Assembly: GCA_963205115.1 (NCBI GenBank)
Contig: CAUJHV010000007.1
Coordinates: 1 to 64,000 of the forward strand
Reading direction: 5' to 3'
Source of the DNA: Pseudomonadota bacterium
GTDB taxonomy: Bacteria > Pseudomonadota > Gammaproteobacteria > Burkholderiales > Burkholderiaceae_C
DNA length: 64,000 nucleotides
Part shown: in pieces, positions 33,749-44,245 of the stretch
Numbering within the stretch: the stretch's first letter is position 1
How the letters are laid out: every line of letters begins with the position of its first letter
Notes under the pieces: model-generated
The model's database searches: none
The model's input: the letters and a program-made list of their open reading frames with translations, nothing else
What the model was told of the DNA's origin: nothing
Position numbers and translations under genes: made by a program

Positions 33749-36538
33749 TCAGTTCACCACAAAGACCACCGCGGTGCGTGCGGGCACGGTCAATTGCCCC
33801 GTCGCGGGGTCGAAGGCCGCCTCGCGCGCGGGCCGCGGGTCGCCGGCGGTGGGCGCACGGTGTACCGGGTGCAGTTCGAAGGCATGCCCGCGAAGGGTTT
33901 CCAGCCTCAGCACCTGCGGCCGCGGATCGGCATTCACGGCGTACAGCAGCTCGTGGAAGGTGGCGCCCGGGTAGCCGCGCCCATCGACATGGCCCACCAG
34001 GACGACCGGGTTCTGGGCCGGCCCGGTATTCAACAGGGTCAGCCGCTGGCGGATGTCGTCGGCGCTGCGCAGGCGCAGCAGGCTGGTACTGGCGCGGATG
34101 CGCAGCAGATCGAGGAAGGCCCCGCGTGCAAAGGCGATGTCCGCGGGCGAGGGCGCGATGTCGGCGGCGCGCGCCAGCAGCGGCTGCATCAGCGGCCAGC
34201 TCGTCCCGTTGTCCTGCCTGGGCGGCAGGCCGCTGCCGAAGTGGTTGGTCTGCCCGCTCCAGTCGATGCGGTTGAACCAGTCGCCGCTGTCGAAGCTGTT
34301 GCGGTCCATCGACTTGCTGCGCAGCAGCTCCTGCCCGGCATGGAAGTAGGCGATGCCCTGGCTGAAGGCGACGACGGCACTGGCCAGGGTCTGCACACGC
34401 GCGCGGTCTTCGCGCGGGGTGTCCGCGGGCAGCTTGAAGACCAGCGCGTCGAACAGCGTCTGGTTGTCGTGGTTCTCCACGTAGTTCACCACTTCCGCGG
34501 GCTGCGACACATAGCCAGCGGGTTGGTTGCCGCCGTAGACCAGGCGCTCCAGCGGCAGCCGCTCGCCGGTGTGCGTCTGCATCTCGTAGGCGCGCAGCGA
34601 GCCGGCCAGGCCCACGCGCACCATGTCGGCCGTGCGCAGCAGATCGGCCGCCGCGGCCTTGCCTTGCGCGAGGGCGTTGGGCGCGTAGAACAGGCCATTG
34701 ACCCAGCCCTGGCGCTCGATCTGCTCGGCCCCGTTGTCGCCAGCGCCGCCGCCGCGCACGGCATCTCTTCCGCGGTCGCTGAAGGTGCCGATGCCGCTGC
34801 CGTTGAGCGACAGCTGCGAGGCCTGCACGAAGCGCGCACCGTCGGCCACTTCGCCGAAATTCCAGCCTTCGCCGATGAGTGCGATGTGGCGGCCGGCGGC
34901 CGCGTCCACCGCGCGCTGCAGCTCGAGCATCGCCGCGCGCGGCTGGTGACCCATCAGGTCGAAGCGGAAGGCGTCGATGCGGTGGTGGCGCACCCAGGCC
35001 ACCGTCGAATCGATCATCAGCTTGGCCATCATGCGGTGCTCGGTGGCCGTGTTGTCGCAGCAGGTGGAGCGTTCGACACGGCCTTCGGCATCGAGCCGGT
35101 GGTAGTAGCCCGGCACGATGCGGTCCAGCACCGAATGTGGCTGCTGGCCGGATGCGCTGGTGTGGTTGTAGACCACGTCCATGCCCACGCGCAGGCCCAT
35201 GCCGTGCAGGGCCTGCACCATGCGGCGGAACTCCACCAGGCGCTGCACGCCGCTGGCGCCCGGCGTGGCATAGCTGCCCTCGGGCGCGCTGTAGTGCAGC
35301 GGGTCGTAGCCCCAGTTGTAGCAGTCGCGCGATTGCACGGCCGCCATCGCCGCCTGCGGTGCTTCGCTGTCGGGTGGCGCGGCTGCGATGGCCGGCGTCA
35401 TGCAGCCCTGTTCGGGCACGCTGGCCAGGTCGAAAACGGGCAGCAGGTGCACATCGGTCAGCCCGGCCTGTGCGAGGCGTCGCAGGTGACGCGTCCCTGC
35501 CCCGTCGGGCCATGCAAAGGCGCCGTAGCGGCCCCGTAATGCCTCTGGCACGCTGGGATCGCTGGCGGAGAAGTCACGCACGTGCAACTCGTAGATGACG
35601 GCGTCGGTGGGCGCGGCCAGCGCCGCAGGCCGCGGCGCGCTGCGCCAGCCGGGCGGCTGGGTCTGCGGTGCATCGGGGTCGACAGCCACGCTGCGGCGCG
35701 AGTCGGGCGTCAGCGCCAGCGCATAGGGGTCGGTCACGCGGTTGCGCACCAGGCCATGCCCGGGAACGAAGACGTCGACGAGATAGGCGTAGGCCAGTCC
35801 GGTGCCCCCGCCCCGCACGGTCGTGGACCAGCTGCCGCTGCGTGCGTCGCGCTGCAGCGGCTGCACGCGGCGGGCGGGCTCGTGTTCGCCGCTGTAGACG
35901 CACACGGCCACGCTCTGGGCCGTCGGCGCCCACAGCCGCAGCTGCACGCCGGCGGGTGTCACGCGGGCGCCGTAGTCGGACATGCGCGCGGCCGCGTCGC
36001 CATGGCGGGCGTCCAGCGCACCGGCCCACTGAACGCGCGTGGCAGCCAGGACGCGGCCGGCGTTGTCCTCCTGCACGAGCAGCGATTGGCTGCGCAGCAG
36101 CGCGTCGTGCCGAGCGCCGGGCGGCAGCGCCAGCGTTACGCCGGGGCCGACATGGCGGTAGCGGTGCGCCAGCGCCGGCGGCACAGGCCCAGCGGCCGCC
36201 GTCAGCGGCCATGCGCGGTCCGCACCGCGCGCCTGCTGGCCGTTCTCGACCAGCAGGCCCGCGTGCGATGACGCCAGCAGCCGGAAGCGACCGCCTTCGA
36301 CACCCGGCCAGCGGATCAGCCGGTCATCGAGCGCGATGGCGCGGGCTGTTGCTGCGGCAGCGCGGGCCTGTGGCTGCAGCGTGCGAAACGGCTCCGCCGC
36401 GTCGCAATCCGCCCGCGTCGCGGGCACTTGCAGCGGCGCCGCGGCGGCAAAGGCCGGCGCTGCGGCGGCCCACAACATCAGCAGCGCCAGTCGCCCGCGC
36501 GGGAACTTCGTCAAGAGGCCGGCGGTGAAGCGAAACAT
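33749..36538 (-). CDS. Exported pullulanase-type alpha-1,6-glucosidase (GH13)
   Basis: 929 residues. A basic N-terminus plus Ala-rich hydrophobic core (about 15-34) gives a signal peptide. A CBM48/pullulanase N-terminal module is seen around [18 protein letters not shown] (from 198). The GH13 barrel carries the type I pullulanase signature YNWGYDP (407-413), region I DVVYNHT (453-460), nucleophile Asp 527 in [10 protein letters not shown], acid/base Glu 557 in [10 protein letters not shown] and region [14 protein letters not shown]. It should cleave alpha-1,6 branches in pullulan, starch or glycogen, in the periplasm or outside. No other starch gene is close. Confidence 0.92.
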   Translation of the reverse strand: MFRFTAGLLTKFPRGRLALLMLWAAAAPAFAAAAPLQVPATRADCDAAEPFRTLQPQARAAAATARAIALDDRLIRWPGVEGGRFRLLASSHAGLLVENGQQARGADRAWPLTAAAGPVPPALAHRYRHVGPGVTLALPPGARHDALLRSQSLLVQEDNAGRVLAATRVQWAGALDARHGDAAARMSDYGARVTPAGVQLRLWAPTAQSVAVCVYSGEHEPARRVQPLQRDARSGSWSTTVRGGGTGLAYAYLVDVFVPGHGLVRNRVTDPYALALTPDSRRSVAVDPDAPQTQPPGWRSAPRPAALAAPTDAVIYELHVRDFSASDPSVPEALRGRYGAFAWPDGAGTRHLRRLAQAGLTDVHLLPVFDLASVPEQGCMTPAIAAAPPDSEAPQAAMAAVQSRDCYNWGYDPLHYSAPEGSYATPGASGVQRLVEFRRMVQALHGMGLRVGMDVVYNHTSASGQQPHSVLDRIVPGYYHRLDAEGRVERSTCCDNTATEHRMMAKLMIDSTVAWVRHHRIDAFRFDLMGHQPRAAMLELQRAVDAAAGRHIALIGEGWNFGEVADGARFVQASQLSLNGSGIGTFSDRGRDAVRGGGAGDNGAEQIERQGWVNGLFYAPNALAQGKAAAADLLRTADMVRVGLAGSLRAYEMQTHTGERLPLERLVYGGNQPAGYVSQPAEVVNYVENHDNQTLFDALVFKLPADTPREDRARVQTLASAVVAFSQGIAYFHAGQELLRSKSMDRNSFDSGDWFNRIDWSGQTNHFGSGLPPRQDNGTSWPLMQPLLARAADIAPSPADIAFARGAFLDLLRIRASTSLLRLRSADDIRQRLTLLNTGPAQNPVVLVGHVDGRGYPGATFHELLYAVNADPRPQVLRLETLRGHAFELHPVHRAPTAGDPRPAREAAFDPATGQLTVPARTAVVFVVN

Positions 36539-36648
36539 GGGCGGATGCTAGTGCAGCGTGCGGACTCATCCGAAACCCCGAGACCCGCAAGCCTTCGCCG
36601 GGCTTACGATTCCGGGCATCCCGTACACGCCATTCAAGGAGCCCCTTC

Positions 36649-38277
36649 ATGCTCGGTCTCATGATGCAGCAGCCGCTGCTGATCTCGTCCCTGCTCGTCC
36701 ATGCCGAGCGCCACCACGGCGAGCAGGAGATCGTCTCTCGACGCGTGGAAGGCGACCTGCATCGCCAGACCTTCCGCGAGCTGGCCTCGCGTTCGCGGCG
36801 CATGGCGCAGGCCCTGAAGACGCTGGGCGTGGCCGACAGCGAGCGCGTGGGCACGCTGGCCTGGAACGGCCACCGGCACATGGAGCTGTATTACGCGGTC
36901 AGCGGCATGGGCGCGGTGCTGCACACGCTGAATCCGCGGCTGCACCCCGAGCAGCTGGCCTGGATCGCCAACCACGCCGAAGACAAGGTCCTGTGCTTCG
37001 ACATGACCTTCCATCCGCTGGTCGAAGCCGTCGCGGCGCACCTGCCGCAGGTGCGGCACTTCATCGCGATGACCGACCGCGCGCACATGCCGGCCACCAG
37101 CAAGATCGCCAACCTGCTGTGCTACGAAGAGCTGATGGAGGGTGCCGCCGACGGCTTCGAGTGGCCGCAGTTCGACGAGAACCACGCGTCCTCGCTGTGC
37201 TACACCAGCGGCACCACCGGCAACCCGAAGGGCGCGCTGTACAGCCACCGCTCCACGGTGCTGCACACCTATGCCGCGGCGCTGCCGGATTCGCTGAACC
37301 TGTCCGCGCGCGACGTGGTGCTGCCCGTCGTGCCGATGTTCCACGTCAATGCCTGGGGCCTGCCATATGCAGCCTGCATGGTCGGCGCCAAGCTCGTCTT
37401 CCCCGGCCCGCACCTGGACGGCAAGAGCCTGCACGACCTCTTCGAAGGCGAGAAGGTCACGCTGTCGGCCGGCGTGCCCACCGTCTGGCAGGGCCTGCTG
37501 GGTTATGTGCACGCCAACCAGCTGCGCTTCAGCACCATGAACCGCACGGTGATTGGCGGCTCGGCCTGCCCGCCGGCCATGATGAAAGCCTTCCAGGACG
37601 GCTACGGCGTGCACGTGCTGCACGCCTGGGGCATGACCGAACTCAGCCCGCTGGGCACGGCCTGCGTCTTCAAGGCCGGCCAGGACGAGCTGCCGGCCGC
37701 GCAGCGCGACGCCATCCAGGCCAAGCAGGGTCGCGCCATCTTCGGCATCGACATGAAGATCGTCGGCGATGACGGCCAGGAACTGCCCTGGGACGGCAAG
37801 GCCTCGGGCGAGCTGATGGTGCGCGGCCCCTGGGTCATCACGGAATACCTCAAGGGCGAGGGCGGCAGCCCGCTGCGTGACGGCTGGTTCCCCACCGGTG
37901 ACGTCGCGATGATCGACCCGCAGGGCTTCATGCAGATCACCGACCGCAGCAAGGACGTCATCAAGTCCGGCGGCGAATGGATCGGCTCGATCGACCTGGA
38001 GAACATCGCCATGGCACACCCGGCCGTGGCGATGGCGGCCTGCATCGCCGCGCACCACCCGAAGTGGGACGAGCGCCCGCTGCTGGTGGTGATGAAGAAG
38101 CCCGGCGCCGAGGTCACGCGCGAGGAGCTGATCGCCTTCTATGAGGGCAAGATCGCCAAGTGGTGGACGCCGGACGACGTGGTCTTCGTCGACGCCATCC
38201 CGCTGGGCGCCACCGGCAAGATGCAGAAGAACAAGCTGCGCGACCAGTTCAAGGACTACCGGCTGCCCACGGCCTGA
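36649..38277 (+). CDS. Acyl-CoA ligase (long-chain fatty acid / DmdB-like)
   Basis: 542-residue ANL-superfamily enzyme. Motifs: P-loop [18 protein letters not shown], adenine-binding [32 protein letters not shown] with the hinge Asp, and the catalytic Lys in [11 protein letters not shown]. It resembles the 3-(methylthio)propionyl-CoA ligase (DmdB)/medium-chain group, annotated in many Burkholderiales as long-chain-fatty-acid-CoA ligase; substrate uncertain. It diverges from the pullulanase gene across 110 bases. Confidence 0.92.
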   Translation: MLGLMMQQPLLISSLLVHAERHHGEQEIVSRRVEGDLHRQTFRELASRSRRMAQALKTLGVADSERVGTLAWNGHRHMELYYAVSGMGAVLHTLNPRLHPEQLAWIANHAEDKVLCFDMTFHPLVEAVAAHLPQVRHFIAMTDRAHMPATSKIANLLCYEELMEGAADGFEWPQFDENHASSLCYTSGTTGNPKGALYSHRSTVLHTYAAALPDSLNLSARDVVLPVVPMFHVNAWGLPYAACMVGAKLVFPGPHLDGKSLHDLFEGEKVTLSAGVPTVWQGLLGYVHANQLRFSTMNRTVIGGSACPPAMMKAFQDGYGVHVLHAWGMTELSPLGTACVFKAGQDELPAAQRDAIQAKQGRAIFGIDMKIVGDDGQELPWDGKASGELMVRGPWVITEYLKGEGGSPLRDGWFPTGDVAMIDPQGFMQITDRSKDVIKSGGEWIGSIDLENIAMAHPAVAMAACIAAHHPKWDERPLLVVMKKPGAEVTREELIAFYEGKIAKWWTPDDVVFVDAIPLGATGKMQKNKLRDQFKDYRLPTA

Positions 38278-38364
38278 ACGCCGGCGGGCGCTGTGCCCGC
38301 GTGGCCGGCACCCGCCGGTCCGGCGCGGGGCAAGGCCAGACCGTACCGGACCGCTGAGCCGGAC

Positions 38365-38392
38365 GACAAGGGCCGCCCGCGCGGGCCTTGTC
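38365..38392. terminator. Hairpin after the acyl-CoA ligase gene
   Basis: GACAAGG / CCTTGTC (7-bp stem, 38365-38371 and 38386-38392) encloses a second GC-rich stem (GCCC / GGGC). No U-tract. The 233-base gap holds this and the SLAC1 promoter region, nothing else I can name. Confidence 0.4.
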
Positions 38393-38461
38393 GCCTGTCA
38401 AGGACAGCGGGTGAACCTTGTCCGCTGGCCGTGTCGCGCGCATGCGGCGCATGGGCGGCCA

Positions 38462-38481
38462 CATACGGTATGGGGTATATT
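38462..38481 (+). promoter_or_regulatory. Possible operator/promoter of the SLAC1-type gene
   Basis: The palindrome CATAC-G-GTATG (38462-38472) is followed after three bases by TATATT (38476-38481), the only AT-rich patch in the gap, 30 bases before the ATG. A repressor bound there would block the -10 box. The -35 hexamer is not evident. Confidence 0.4.
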
Positions 38482-38510
38482 TGCTTTCACCGTCCCGACC
38501 CCACCCGCCC

Positions 38511-39518
38511 ATGAACACCCCGCATGCCACTCCGCTGAAATTCCTGTTTCCCGGCTGGTACGCCGTCGTCATGGGACTGTGCGGGCTGTCCCTCGCGTTC
38601 CACCGCGCGGTTCCGGTGATGGGCGACATGGCCGGCGCGGTCGGGCTGGTGATCGGCGGCCTGGCGGCACTGGTGTTTGCGGCGCTGGCGGTGGCCACCG
38701 TGCTGCGCCTGCAGCGCTATCCCGAGGCCTGGGCCGACGACCGCAAGCACCCGGTGCGCCACACCTTCATCGCCACGCTGCCCGTGGCGATGTTGCTGCT
38801 GGCGACTGTCGCGGTGGCCAATGGCCTGCGCGAGCCGGCGGTGGCCGGGCTGTGGTGGCTGGGCGCGCTGTCGCAGCTCGTGGTGACGGCCTGGGTGCTG
38901 TCGCGCTGGTTCCGGGGCAACGGCCCCGGCGGCCTGCAGTGGGCCACGGCCACGCCGGCGCTGTTCATCCCGATCGTGGGCAACGTGCTGGCGCCGCTGG
39001 CCGGCGTGCCGCTGGGCTTCGAGGCCTGGTCGGCGGCGCAGTTCGGCGTCGGGCTGCTGTTCTGGCCGGTCGTGCAGGTGCTGCTGATCGTGCGCGTCGC
39101 CACGCAAGGCATGTGGCCCGAACGGCTGCTGCCCACCAGCTTCATCTTCATCGCGCCGCCTGCCGTCGTGGGCCTGTCGGCCCTGCAGCTGGGCGCGCCC
39201 GTGCTGGTGGGCTGGGCGCTGTGGGGCATGGCGGTCTTCACGCTGGCCTGGGTGGCGACGCTCGGGCGCCGGATTTCCAGCATGCCCTTCGGCCTGCCGC
39301 ATTGGGGCATGAGCTTCCCGCTGGCCGCCACCGCGGCGCTGACGCTGCGCCTGGCCGGACCCACGGGGCCCATGGCCACGCTGGGTGTGGCGCTGCTGGC
39401 GGTGGCGTCCCTGGTCATCGGCGCGCTTGTACTGGCCACCGTGCGCGGCCTGCGTGACGGCAGCCTGCTGGCGCCCGAGCCCGTCGCGCCGATCATGCCT
39501 GTCGCGGCTTCGGCCTGA
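38511..39518 (+). CDS. SLAC1/TehA family anion channel or transporter
   Basis: 335 residues with about ten hydrophobic helices and no signal peptide. The first helix with FLFPGWYAVVMGLCGLSLAF matches the SLAC1/TDT entry motif (PxWFxxVMGxxGLA); later helices include FIFIAPPAVVGLSALQLG and FGLPHWGMSFPLAA, also typical. Relatives include TehA (tellurite resistance), Mae1 malate carriers and plant anion channels; the conducted anion is unknown. Monocistronic with a promoter patch directly upstream. Confidence 0.88.
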   Translation: MNTPHATPLKFLFPGWYAVVMGLCGLSLAFHRAVPVMGDMAGAVGLVIGGLAALVFAALAVATVLRLQRYPEAWADDRKHPVRHTFIATLPVAMLLLATVAVANGLREPAVAGLWWLGALSQLVVTAWVLSRWFRGNGPGGLQWATATPALFIPIVGNVLAPLAGVPLGFEAWSAAQFGVGLLFWPVVQVLLIVRVATQGMWPERLLPTSFIFIAPPAVVGLSALQLGAPVLVGWALWGMAVFTLAWVATLGRRISSMPFGLPHWGMSFPLAATAALTLRLAGPTGPMATLGVALLAVASLVIGALVLATVRGLRDGSLLAPEPVAPIMPVAASA

Positions 39519-39705
39519 GGCGGGCCGCGCCAGCGGCAGGCGCTCCAGCCACATCGGCGCTCGGCCATCACCGCGAAATCCAGGGCTGCCCGCGCTGTTG
39601 ACGGCCGGGGGCCGGACCGCCACTTGGTGCGATTTCCGTCGCCGACCGCACCACGGCCAACTGGTGAGCCGCTAGCATTCGCTTACAGCTTCAGGAGGGC
39701 TCGAC

Positions 39706-41244
39706 ATGACAGGCCGCAATTGCAGCAAGGGGATCGGGCGCCGCCCGTGGATGGCAAGCGCTGCGGTGACGCTGACAGCGGCCTGCGCCCTGGCACTGGG
39801 CCTGCCGCAGGCGGCGCAGGCCCAGGCGCGCAAGGACGCGCTGGTGCTGGCGATGACACTCGAGCCGCCGGGGATGGACCCGACCGCCGGCGCGGCCTCC
39901 GCGATCGCCGAGGTCACGCTCTACAACGTCTACGAGACGCTCACCAAGATCGGCAGCGACAGCAAGGCCGCGCCGCTGCTGGCGCAGAGCTGGACGGTGT
40001 CGCCCGACCTCAAGACCTGGACCTTCAAGCTGCGCGGCGGCGTGACTTTCCACAACGGCGAGATCTTCGATGCCGGCACGGTGAAGTTCGCCTTCGAACG
40101 CGCTGCCGCGAAGGACAGCACCAACAAGGACAAGGCCGTCTTTGCCAATATCGAGCGCATCGACACGCCGGACCCGCTGACCGTCGTGCTGCAGCTCAAG
40201 AACGGCAACCCGGACCTGCTGTTCCAGCTGGGCCAGGCCACGGCCATCGTCGTCGAACCCAAGAGTGTGGCCAGCAATGCCACGCAGCCCGTGGGCACCG
40301 GACCCTACCGGCTGGAAAACTGGGCCAAGGGCTCGCACGTCACGCTCACGCGCTGGGACGGCTACCGCGCGGCCAAGGACATCAAGCTGCGCCGCGTGAC
40401 CATGCGCTTCATCAGCGACCCCGCCGCCCAGGTGGCGTCCCTGCTGTCTGGCGACGTGGACGTGTTTCCGCGCGTAGCCGCAGCCCGGTCCTTGAAACAG
40501 TTCGAGGGCCAGCCGAAAAAGTACCAGGTGCTCATCGGCGGCTCGCGCGCCAAGACCATCGTGGCGATCAACAACAAGCGCAAGCCGCTGGACGACGTGC
40601 GCGTGCGCCGCGCCATCGCCGCGGCGATCGACCGCCAAGCCGTCATCGAAGGCGCGGCGGACGGCTTTGGCGTGCCCATCGGCAGCTTCTACGTGCCCGG
40701 CGCGCCGGGTTATGTCGATACGACGGCCATCAATGCCTTCGACCAGGCCAAGGCCCGCGCGCTGCTGCACCAGGCCGGCATCACGCCGCCGCTGACGCTG
40801 ACGATGAAACTTCCGCCCACGCCGTATGCGCGGCAGGGTGGCGAAGTCATCGCGGCGCAGCTGGCCAAGGTGGGCATCGTCGCCAAGATCGAAAACGTCG
40901 AGTGGGCGCAGTGGATGTCCGGCGTCTACGGCCAGAAGGCCTACGACCTGACGGTCATCGCCCACGTCGAGCCACTGGACTTCGGCAACTTCGCCCGGCC
41001 CGGCTACTACTGGGGCTACGAATCGCCCGAATTCAACGCGCTGTGGGGGCGCATCCAGGCCACGGTGCAGCCGGAAGAGCGCAACCGGCTGATGGGCGAA
41101 GCCCAGAAGCTGGTGGCCCAGGACGCCGTGGTGGCCTATCTCTACCAGCCGACCTGGATCACGGTGGCCAAGGCGGGCGTGAAGGGTCTGTGGAAAGACA
41201 TGCCGCTGATGGCCAACGACCTGTCGGCCGTGAGTTGGCAGTAA
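39706..41244 (+). CDS. ABC transporter substrate-binding protein, SBP_bac_5 family
   Basis: 512 residues, periplasmic. A signal peptide with positively charged start and LGLPQAAQAQA-R as cleavage region is followed by a two-lobed DppA/OppA-type domain: LEPPGMDPTAGAASAIAEVT, the GVTFHNGEIFDAGTVKFAFE motif and the GTGPYRLENW loop. AGGAGGG lies seven bases before ATG and TAGCAT (39673-39678) may be a -10 box. Peptides, nickel or other compounds may be bound. No permease or ATPase is adjacent, so it is an orphan. Confidence 0.92.
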   Translation: MTGRNCSKGIGRRPWMASAAVTLTAACALALGLPQAAQAQARKDALVLAMTLEPPGMDPTAGAASAIAEVTLYNVYETLTKIGSDSKAAPLLAQSWTVSPDLKTWTFKLRGGVTFHNGEIFDAGTVKFAFERAAAKDSTNKDKAVFANIERIDTPDPLTVVLQLKNGNPDLLFQLGQATAIVVEPKSVASNATQPVGTGPYRLENWAKGSHVTLTRWDGYRAAKDIKLRRVTMRFISDPAAQVASLLSGDVDVFPRVAAARSLKQFEGQPKKYQVLIGGSRAKTIVAINNKRKPLDDVRVRRAIAAAIDRQAVIEGAADGFGVPIGSFYVPGAPGYVDTTAINAFDQAKARALLHQAGITPPLTLTMKLPPTPYARQGGEVIAAQLAKVGIVAKIENVEWAQWMSGVYGQKAYDLTVIAHVEPLDFGNFARPGYYWGYESPEFNALWGRIQATVQPEERNRLMGEAQKLVAQDAVVAYLYQPTWITVAKAGVKGLWKDMPLMANDLSAVSWQ

Positions 41245-41341
41245 GCGTGCGCCAACTTATAGGCTGAGCGAGCGCGCCTGCACCAGCGATCGCGGCAAGC
41301 GGGCCGCCAGGACCCTCGGGCCGGACCGGCCGCCCGACGCC

Positions 41342-41968
41342 TCAAGCCGGCGCGACCAGGCCTTCCAGGTGGGCGGCATCCGCCCACTGCACGACATGCA
41401 GGCGGTCGCCTTCCCAGCGCAGGCGGTTGATGCCGGTATTGGGGATGTCGCACTCGCGCAGACCGTCCAGCGGCAGGCCATGGACCGTGCGCCACAGCAT
41501 GTCCAGGACGCCGCCATGCGTCACGACCGCCAGCACGCGGCCAGGGTATTGCGCGGCCAGCTCGACCACGTCGGCGACCACGCGGGTGTGAAAGGTCCGC
41601 AGGCTCTCGCCGCCGCCCGGCAGCGCGAAGTCGGCGCGCTGCTCCAGCCACCGCGCCCAGAGTTCGGGATGCTGCTGCTGGATCGTCGGGACATCCAGAC
41701 CCTCGAGATCGCCGAAGGCCTGCTCGCGCAAGCGCGGGCGCAGCACCGGCGTCATGCGCCAGGCGCGGGCCAGCGGTTCGGCGGTCTGGCGTGCGCGCAG
41801 CAGGTCGCTGCAGATCAGGGCGTCGGCCGGCTGGTCGGCCAGGCGTGCGCCCAGCCGCGCCGCCTGTTCGCGCCCCCAGTCGTTGAGCGGCGGATCGGCC
41901 TGGCCCTGGAAGCGGTGCTCGCGATTCCACGGCGTCTCGCCGTGGCGGATGAAGATGAATTCAGTCAT
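41342..41968 (-). CDS. Histidine phosphatase family protein
   Basis: 208-residue phosphoglycerate-mutase-like enzyme. N-terminal catalytic RHG (8-10) in FIFIRHGETPWNREH, second His in VVTHGGVLDMLW, and the conserved Arg in SDLLRARQTAEPL. Family members act on 3-phosphoglycerate, alpha-ribazole phosphate or sugar phosphates. The family-typical FGDLEGLDV is present. It converges on the orphan binding-protein gene; the 97-base gap between them has only GC-rich partial palindromes. Confidence 0.88.
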   Translation of the reverse strand: MTEFIFIRHGETPWNREHRFQGQADPPLNDWGREQAARLGARLADQPADALICSDLLRARQTAEPLARAWRMTPVLRPRLREQAFGDLEGLDVPTIQQQHPELWARWLEQRADFALPGGGESLRTFHTRVVADVVELAAQYPGRVLAVVTHGGVLDMLWRTVHGLPLDGLRECDIPNTGINRLRWEGDRLHVVQWADAAHLEGLVAPA

Positions 41969-42473
41969 GGACCCCCATTGTCGAGAGGCGGCCCTTCCCA
42001 GCAAGCCCTAACTGCCAGCCCTGCGAGAGGCGCAAAAACGCGGCCGGGCGGTTGCATTTGTTGACGGTTCGTGGGGGGAAGCCATGCTACGCTTAGGGAT
42101 TGAATGTGTGTGAAATTGCCTCGTCAGAGGGCATGACATGCAGTAGGCGGCTGACGGAGCGCGCTCCTCAGCCTGTCGGGAAAGTGTCCAGGACGGGAAG
42201 CTCCGCCGGGTCTGCCTCGCAGATCCCGGAGTTTCCTTGCGGTGGGTCCTGTGTCGCTTTGCCGAACCGTACCGATCGTTTCCTGCCGACCCACTGATCT
42301 GGATCTGCCCAAACGTGAGCCTGTTTTCCCTGTTCGTCGCTGCCCGTGGCCTGATCGACCGGTTCCAGAACCGGCCATCGACCCGCGCCGCCATGACTTT
42401 CCGCATGCGTTCGGCCGGGCCGCGCAGCGCGGCGGCCTCGTCCCGCGCCGGTGTCATGACGATAAACAGCGTC
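41969..42473. other. 505-base region upstream of the CAP-domain gene
   Basis: No convincing gene on either strand: the open frames have no ribosome-binding site and no protein-like features. TTGACG (42061-42066) with CATGCT (42083-42088), 16 bases apart, is a promoter candidate, which would give the CAP-domain mRNA a leader of nearly 380 bases or transcribe a small RNA. The segment from about 42100 to 42240 has several short complementary stretches but I recognise no known RNA family. Confidence 0.4.
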
Positions 42474-43010
42474 ATGAAAACCGCTCTTATCGTCCTTTTG
42501 GCAGGCTGTGGCGTTGCCGCCCAGGCAGCCGCATGCCCCGAGGACGCGGCGTGGAAGCCGCGTCTGATCGAACAACTCAACGCCCTGCGCGCCTCGGGCG
42601 GGCTGTGCGCGGGCGAGGGCAGCTTCGCACCGGGTGAGCCGGTGCGCTGGAACCCCAACCTCGAAACGGTGGCGGTCAACCAGGCGGCCTGGATGGCCCA
42701 GAAGGGCGAGCTCGTGCACCAGGGTCCCCGCGGGGAAGGTCTGGGCGAGCGGGTGCGGCAGGCCGATTACCGCTTCGAGCGTGTCGCCGAGAACCTGGCG
42801 GCCGGCTATTTCGAGCTCGAGCAGGTGCTGACCGCCTGGCGCAACAGCTCCAAGCATTGCCGCAACATGCTGGATCCACGGTTCACAGAAGTGGCCGTGG
42901 CCTGCGTGAAGGCATCGAACGGGCCGTGGTGGGCCATTGCCTTCGGGCGCCCGGCCACCGCCACCAGCACCGCCGCGCGCACCGCGTGGTTCATGCTGCC
43001 GTCGCGATGA
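42474..43010 (+). CDS. CAP-domain (SCP/PR1-like) secreted protein
   Basis: 178 residues. A signal sequence, [18 protein letters not shown], could be processed by signal peptidase I after AQA or, if LAGC is read as a lipobox, by signal peptidase II. The mature part is a CAP domain: [15 protein letters not shown], His 81 in [31 protein letters not shown] and [23 protein letters not shown] proteins are extracellular with unknown activity. Its 3' end overlaps the convergent mnmA gene by 20 bases. Confidence 0.88.
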   Translation: MKTALIVLLAGCGVAAQAAACPEDAAWKPRLIEQLNALRASGGLCAGEGSFAPGEPVRWNPNLETVAVNQAAWMAQKGELVHQGPRGEGLGERVRQADYRFERVAENLAAGYFELEQVLTAWRNSSKHCRNMLDPRFTEVAVACVKASNGPWWAIAFGRPATATSTAARTAWFMLPSR

Positions 43011-44085
43011 CCCCTCCGCCGAGGCACACCTCGGCGTCGTAGAGCACAGCAGACTGTCCGGGCGTCACCGCCCACTGCGGCGTGGCGAAGTTCAGCGCCA
43101 CGGCGTCCTGGCTTCCTGACCACTGCAGCGAACAGTCCGCATCCGCCTGGCGGTATCGCGTCTTGGCGCCGTACGCGCCGACAGCCGGCGGCGCGCCGCT
43201 GACCCAGCTCAGGTCGTCGGCCACCAGCCGGCTCGACAGCAACCACGGATGGTCATGCCCCTGCACGACCCACAGCGTGTGCGTGGCCATGTCCTTGCGG
43301 GCCACGTACCAGGGCTCGTGCAGGCCACCGCCGGATTTCAGCCCACCGATGCCCAGGCCCTGGCGCTGCCCCAGCGTATAGAAGCTCAGGCCCACGTGCC
43401 GGCCGATCTCGCGCCCGTCGTCCGCGCGGATGGGGCCGGGCTCCTGGCTGAGATAGCGCTGCAGGAACTCGCGAAACGGGCGCTCGCCGATGAAGCAGAT
43501 GCCCGTCGAATCTTTCTTGCGCGCGTTCGGCAGGCCGATCTCGGCGGCCAGGCGGCGCACCTCGGTCTTGTGCAGCTCGCCCACCGGGAAGCGCGTGCGC
43601 GAGAGCTGCGCCTGATTCAGCCGATGCAGGAAGTAACTCTGGTCCTTGGACGGGTCCAGGCCCTTGAGCAGTTCGAAGCAGCCATCGCGTTCGCGCACCC
43701 GCGCATAGTGGCCCGTGGCGATGGACTCCGCGCCCAGCCGCAAGGCGTGGTCGAGGAAGGCCTTGAACTTGATCTCGGCGTTGCACAGCACGTCCGGGTT
43801 GGGCGTGCGGCCGGCCTGGTATTCGCGCAGGAACTCCGCGAAGACGCGGTCCTTGTAGTCAGCGGCGAAATTGACGTGTTCGATCTCGATGCCGATCACG
43901 TCGGCCACGGCCGCGGCGTCGACGAAGTCTTCGTTGGACGAGCAATAGCCCGTCTCGTCGTCGTCTTCCCAGTTCTTCATGAAGATGCCAACGACCTCAT
44001 GACCCTGGCGCTTGAGCAGCCAGGCCGCAACGGCGGAATCGACACCGCCGCTGAGCCCGACGACGATGCGGCGCTTGCGTTCCAT
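42991..44085 (-). CDS. mnmA: tRNA-specific 2-thiouridylase
   Basis: 364 residues. The PP-loop SGGVDS (12-17) binds ATP; the nucleophilic Cys is in [12 protein letters not shown] and the persulfide Cys in [12 protein letters not shown], and the tRNA-binding and C-terminal barrel domains are complete. It thiolates U34 of tRNA-Glu, -Gln and -Lys with sulfur relayed from IscS. Start ATG 44085 ([10 protein letters not shown]). The 20-base tail-to-tail overlap with the CAP gene leaves no room for a separate terminator. Confidence 0.96.
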   Translation of the reverse strand: MERKRRIVVGLSGGVDSAVAAWLLKRQGHEVVGIFMKNWEDDDETGYCSSNEDFVDAAAVADVIGIEIEHVNFAADYKDRVFAEFLREYQAGRTPNPDVLCNAEIKFKAFLDHALRLGAESIATGHYARVRERDGCFELLKGLDPSKDQSYFLHRLNQAQLSRTRFPVGELHKTEVRRLAAEIGLPNARKKDSTGICFIGERPFREFLQRYLSQEPGPIRADDGREIGRHVGLSFYTLGQRQGLGIGGLKSGGGLHEPWYVARKDMATHTLWVVQGHDHPWLLSSRLVADDLSWVSGAPPAVGAYGAKTRYRQADADCSLQWSGSQDAVALNFATPQWAVTPGQSAVLYDAEVCLGGGVIATAA

Positions 44086-44245
44086 GTCCGGAATTGTCCC
44101 GCAGCCGCCGAAGCCCCCGGAACGAACTGTCACAGCTGAATCCTCGCCGTGTCTGGGCTTGCCCGCAGCCCCAGCCTACAGTCGCTCCTCATTCATGAAA
44201 AAGGTCGCTTGGGACGAAAGTTCAGGGCAGGCCGCGCGTGTCGAC

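Noticed and set aside
41319..41331. GGCCGG-A-CCGGCC between the orphan binding protein and histidine phosphatase genes
   Set aside because: One-base loop cannot form the full hairpin; the remaining short stem is weak, so I did not call a terminator.
44195..44245. Earlier ATG for the DUF1800 lipoprotein
   Set aside because: It would put 49 residues before the lipobox Cys, too long for a normal lipoprotein signal; ATG 44246 fits better though still without a good ribosome-binding site.
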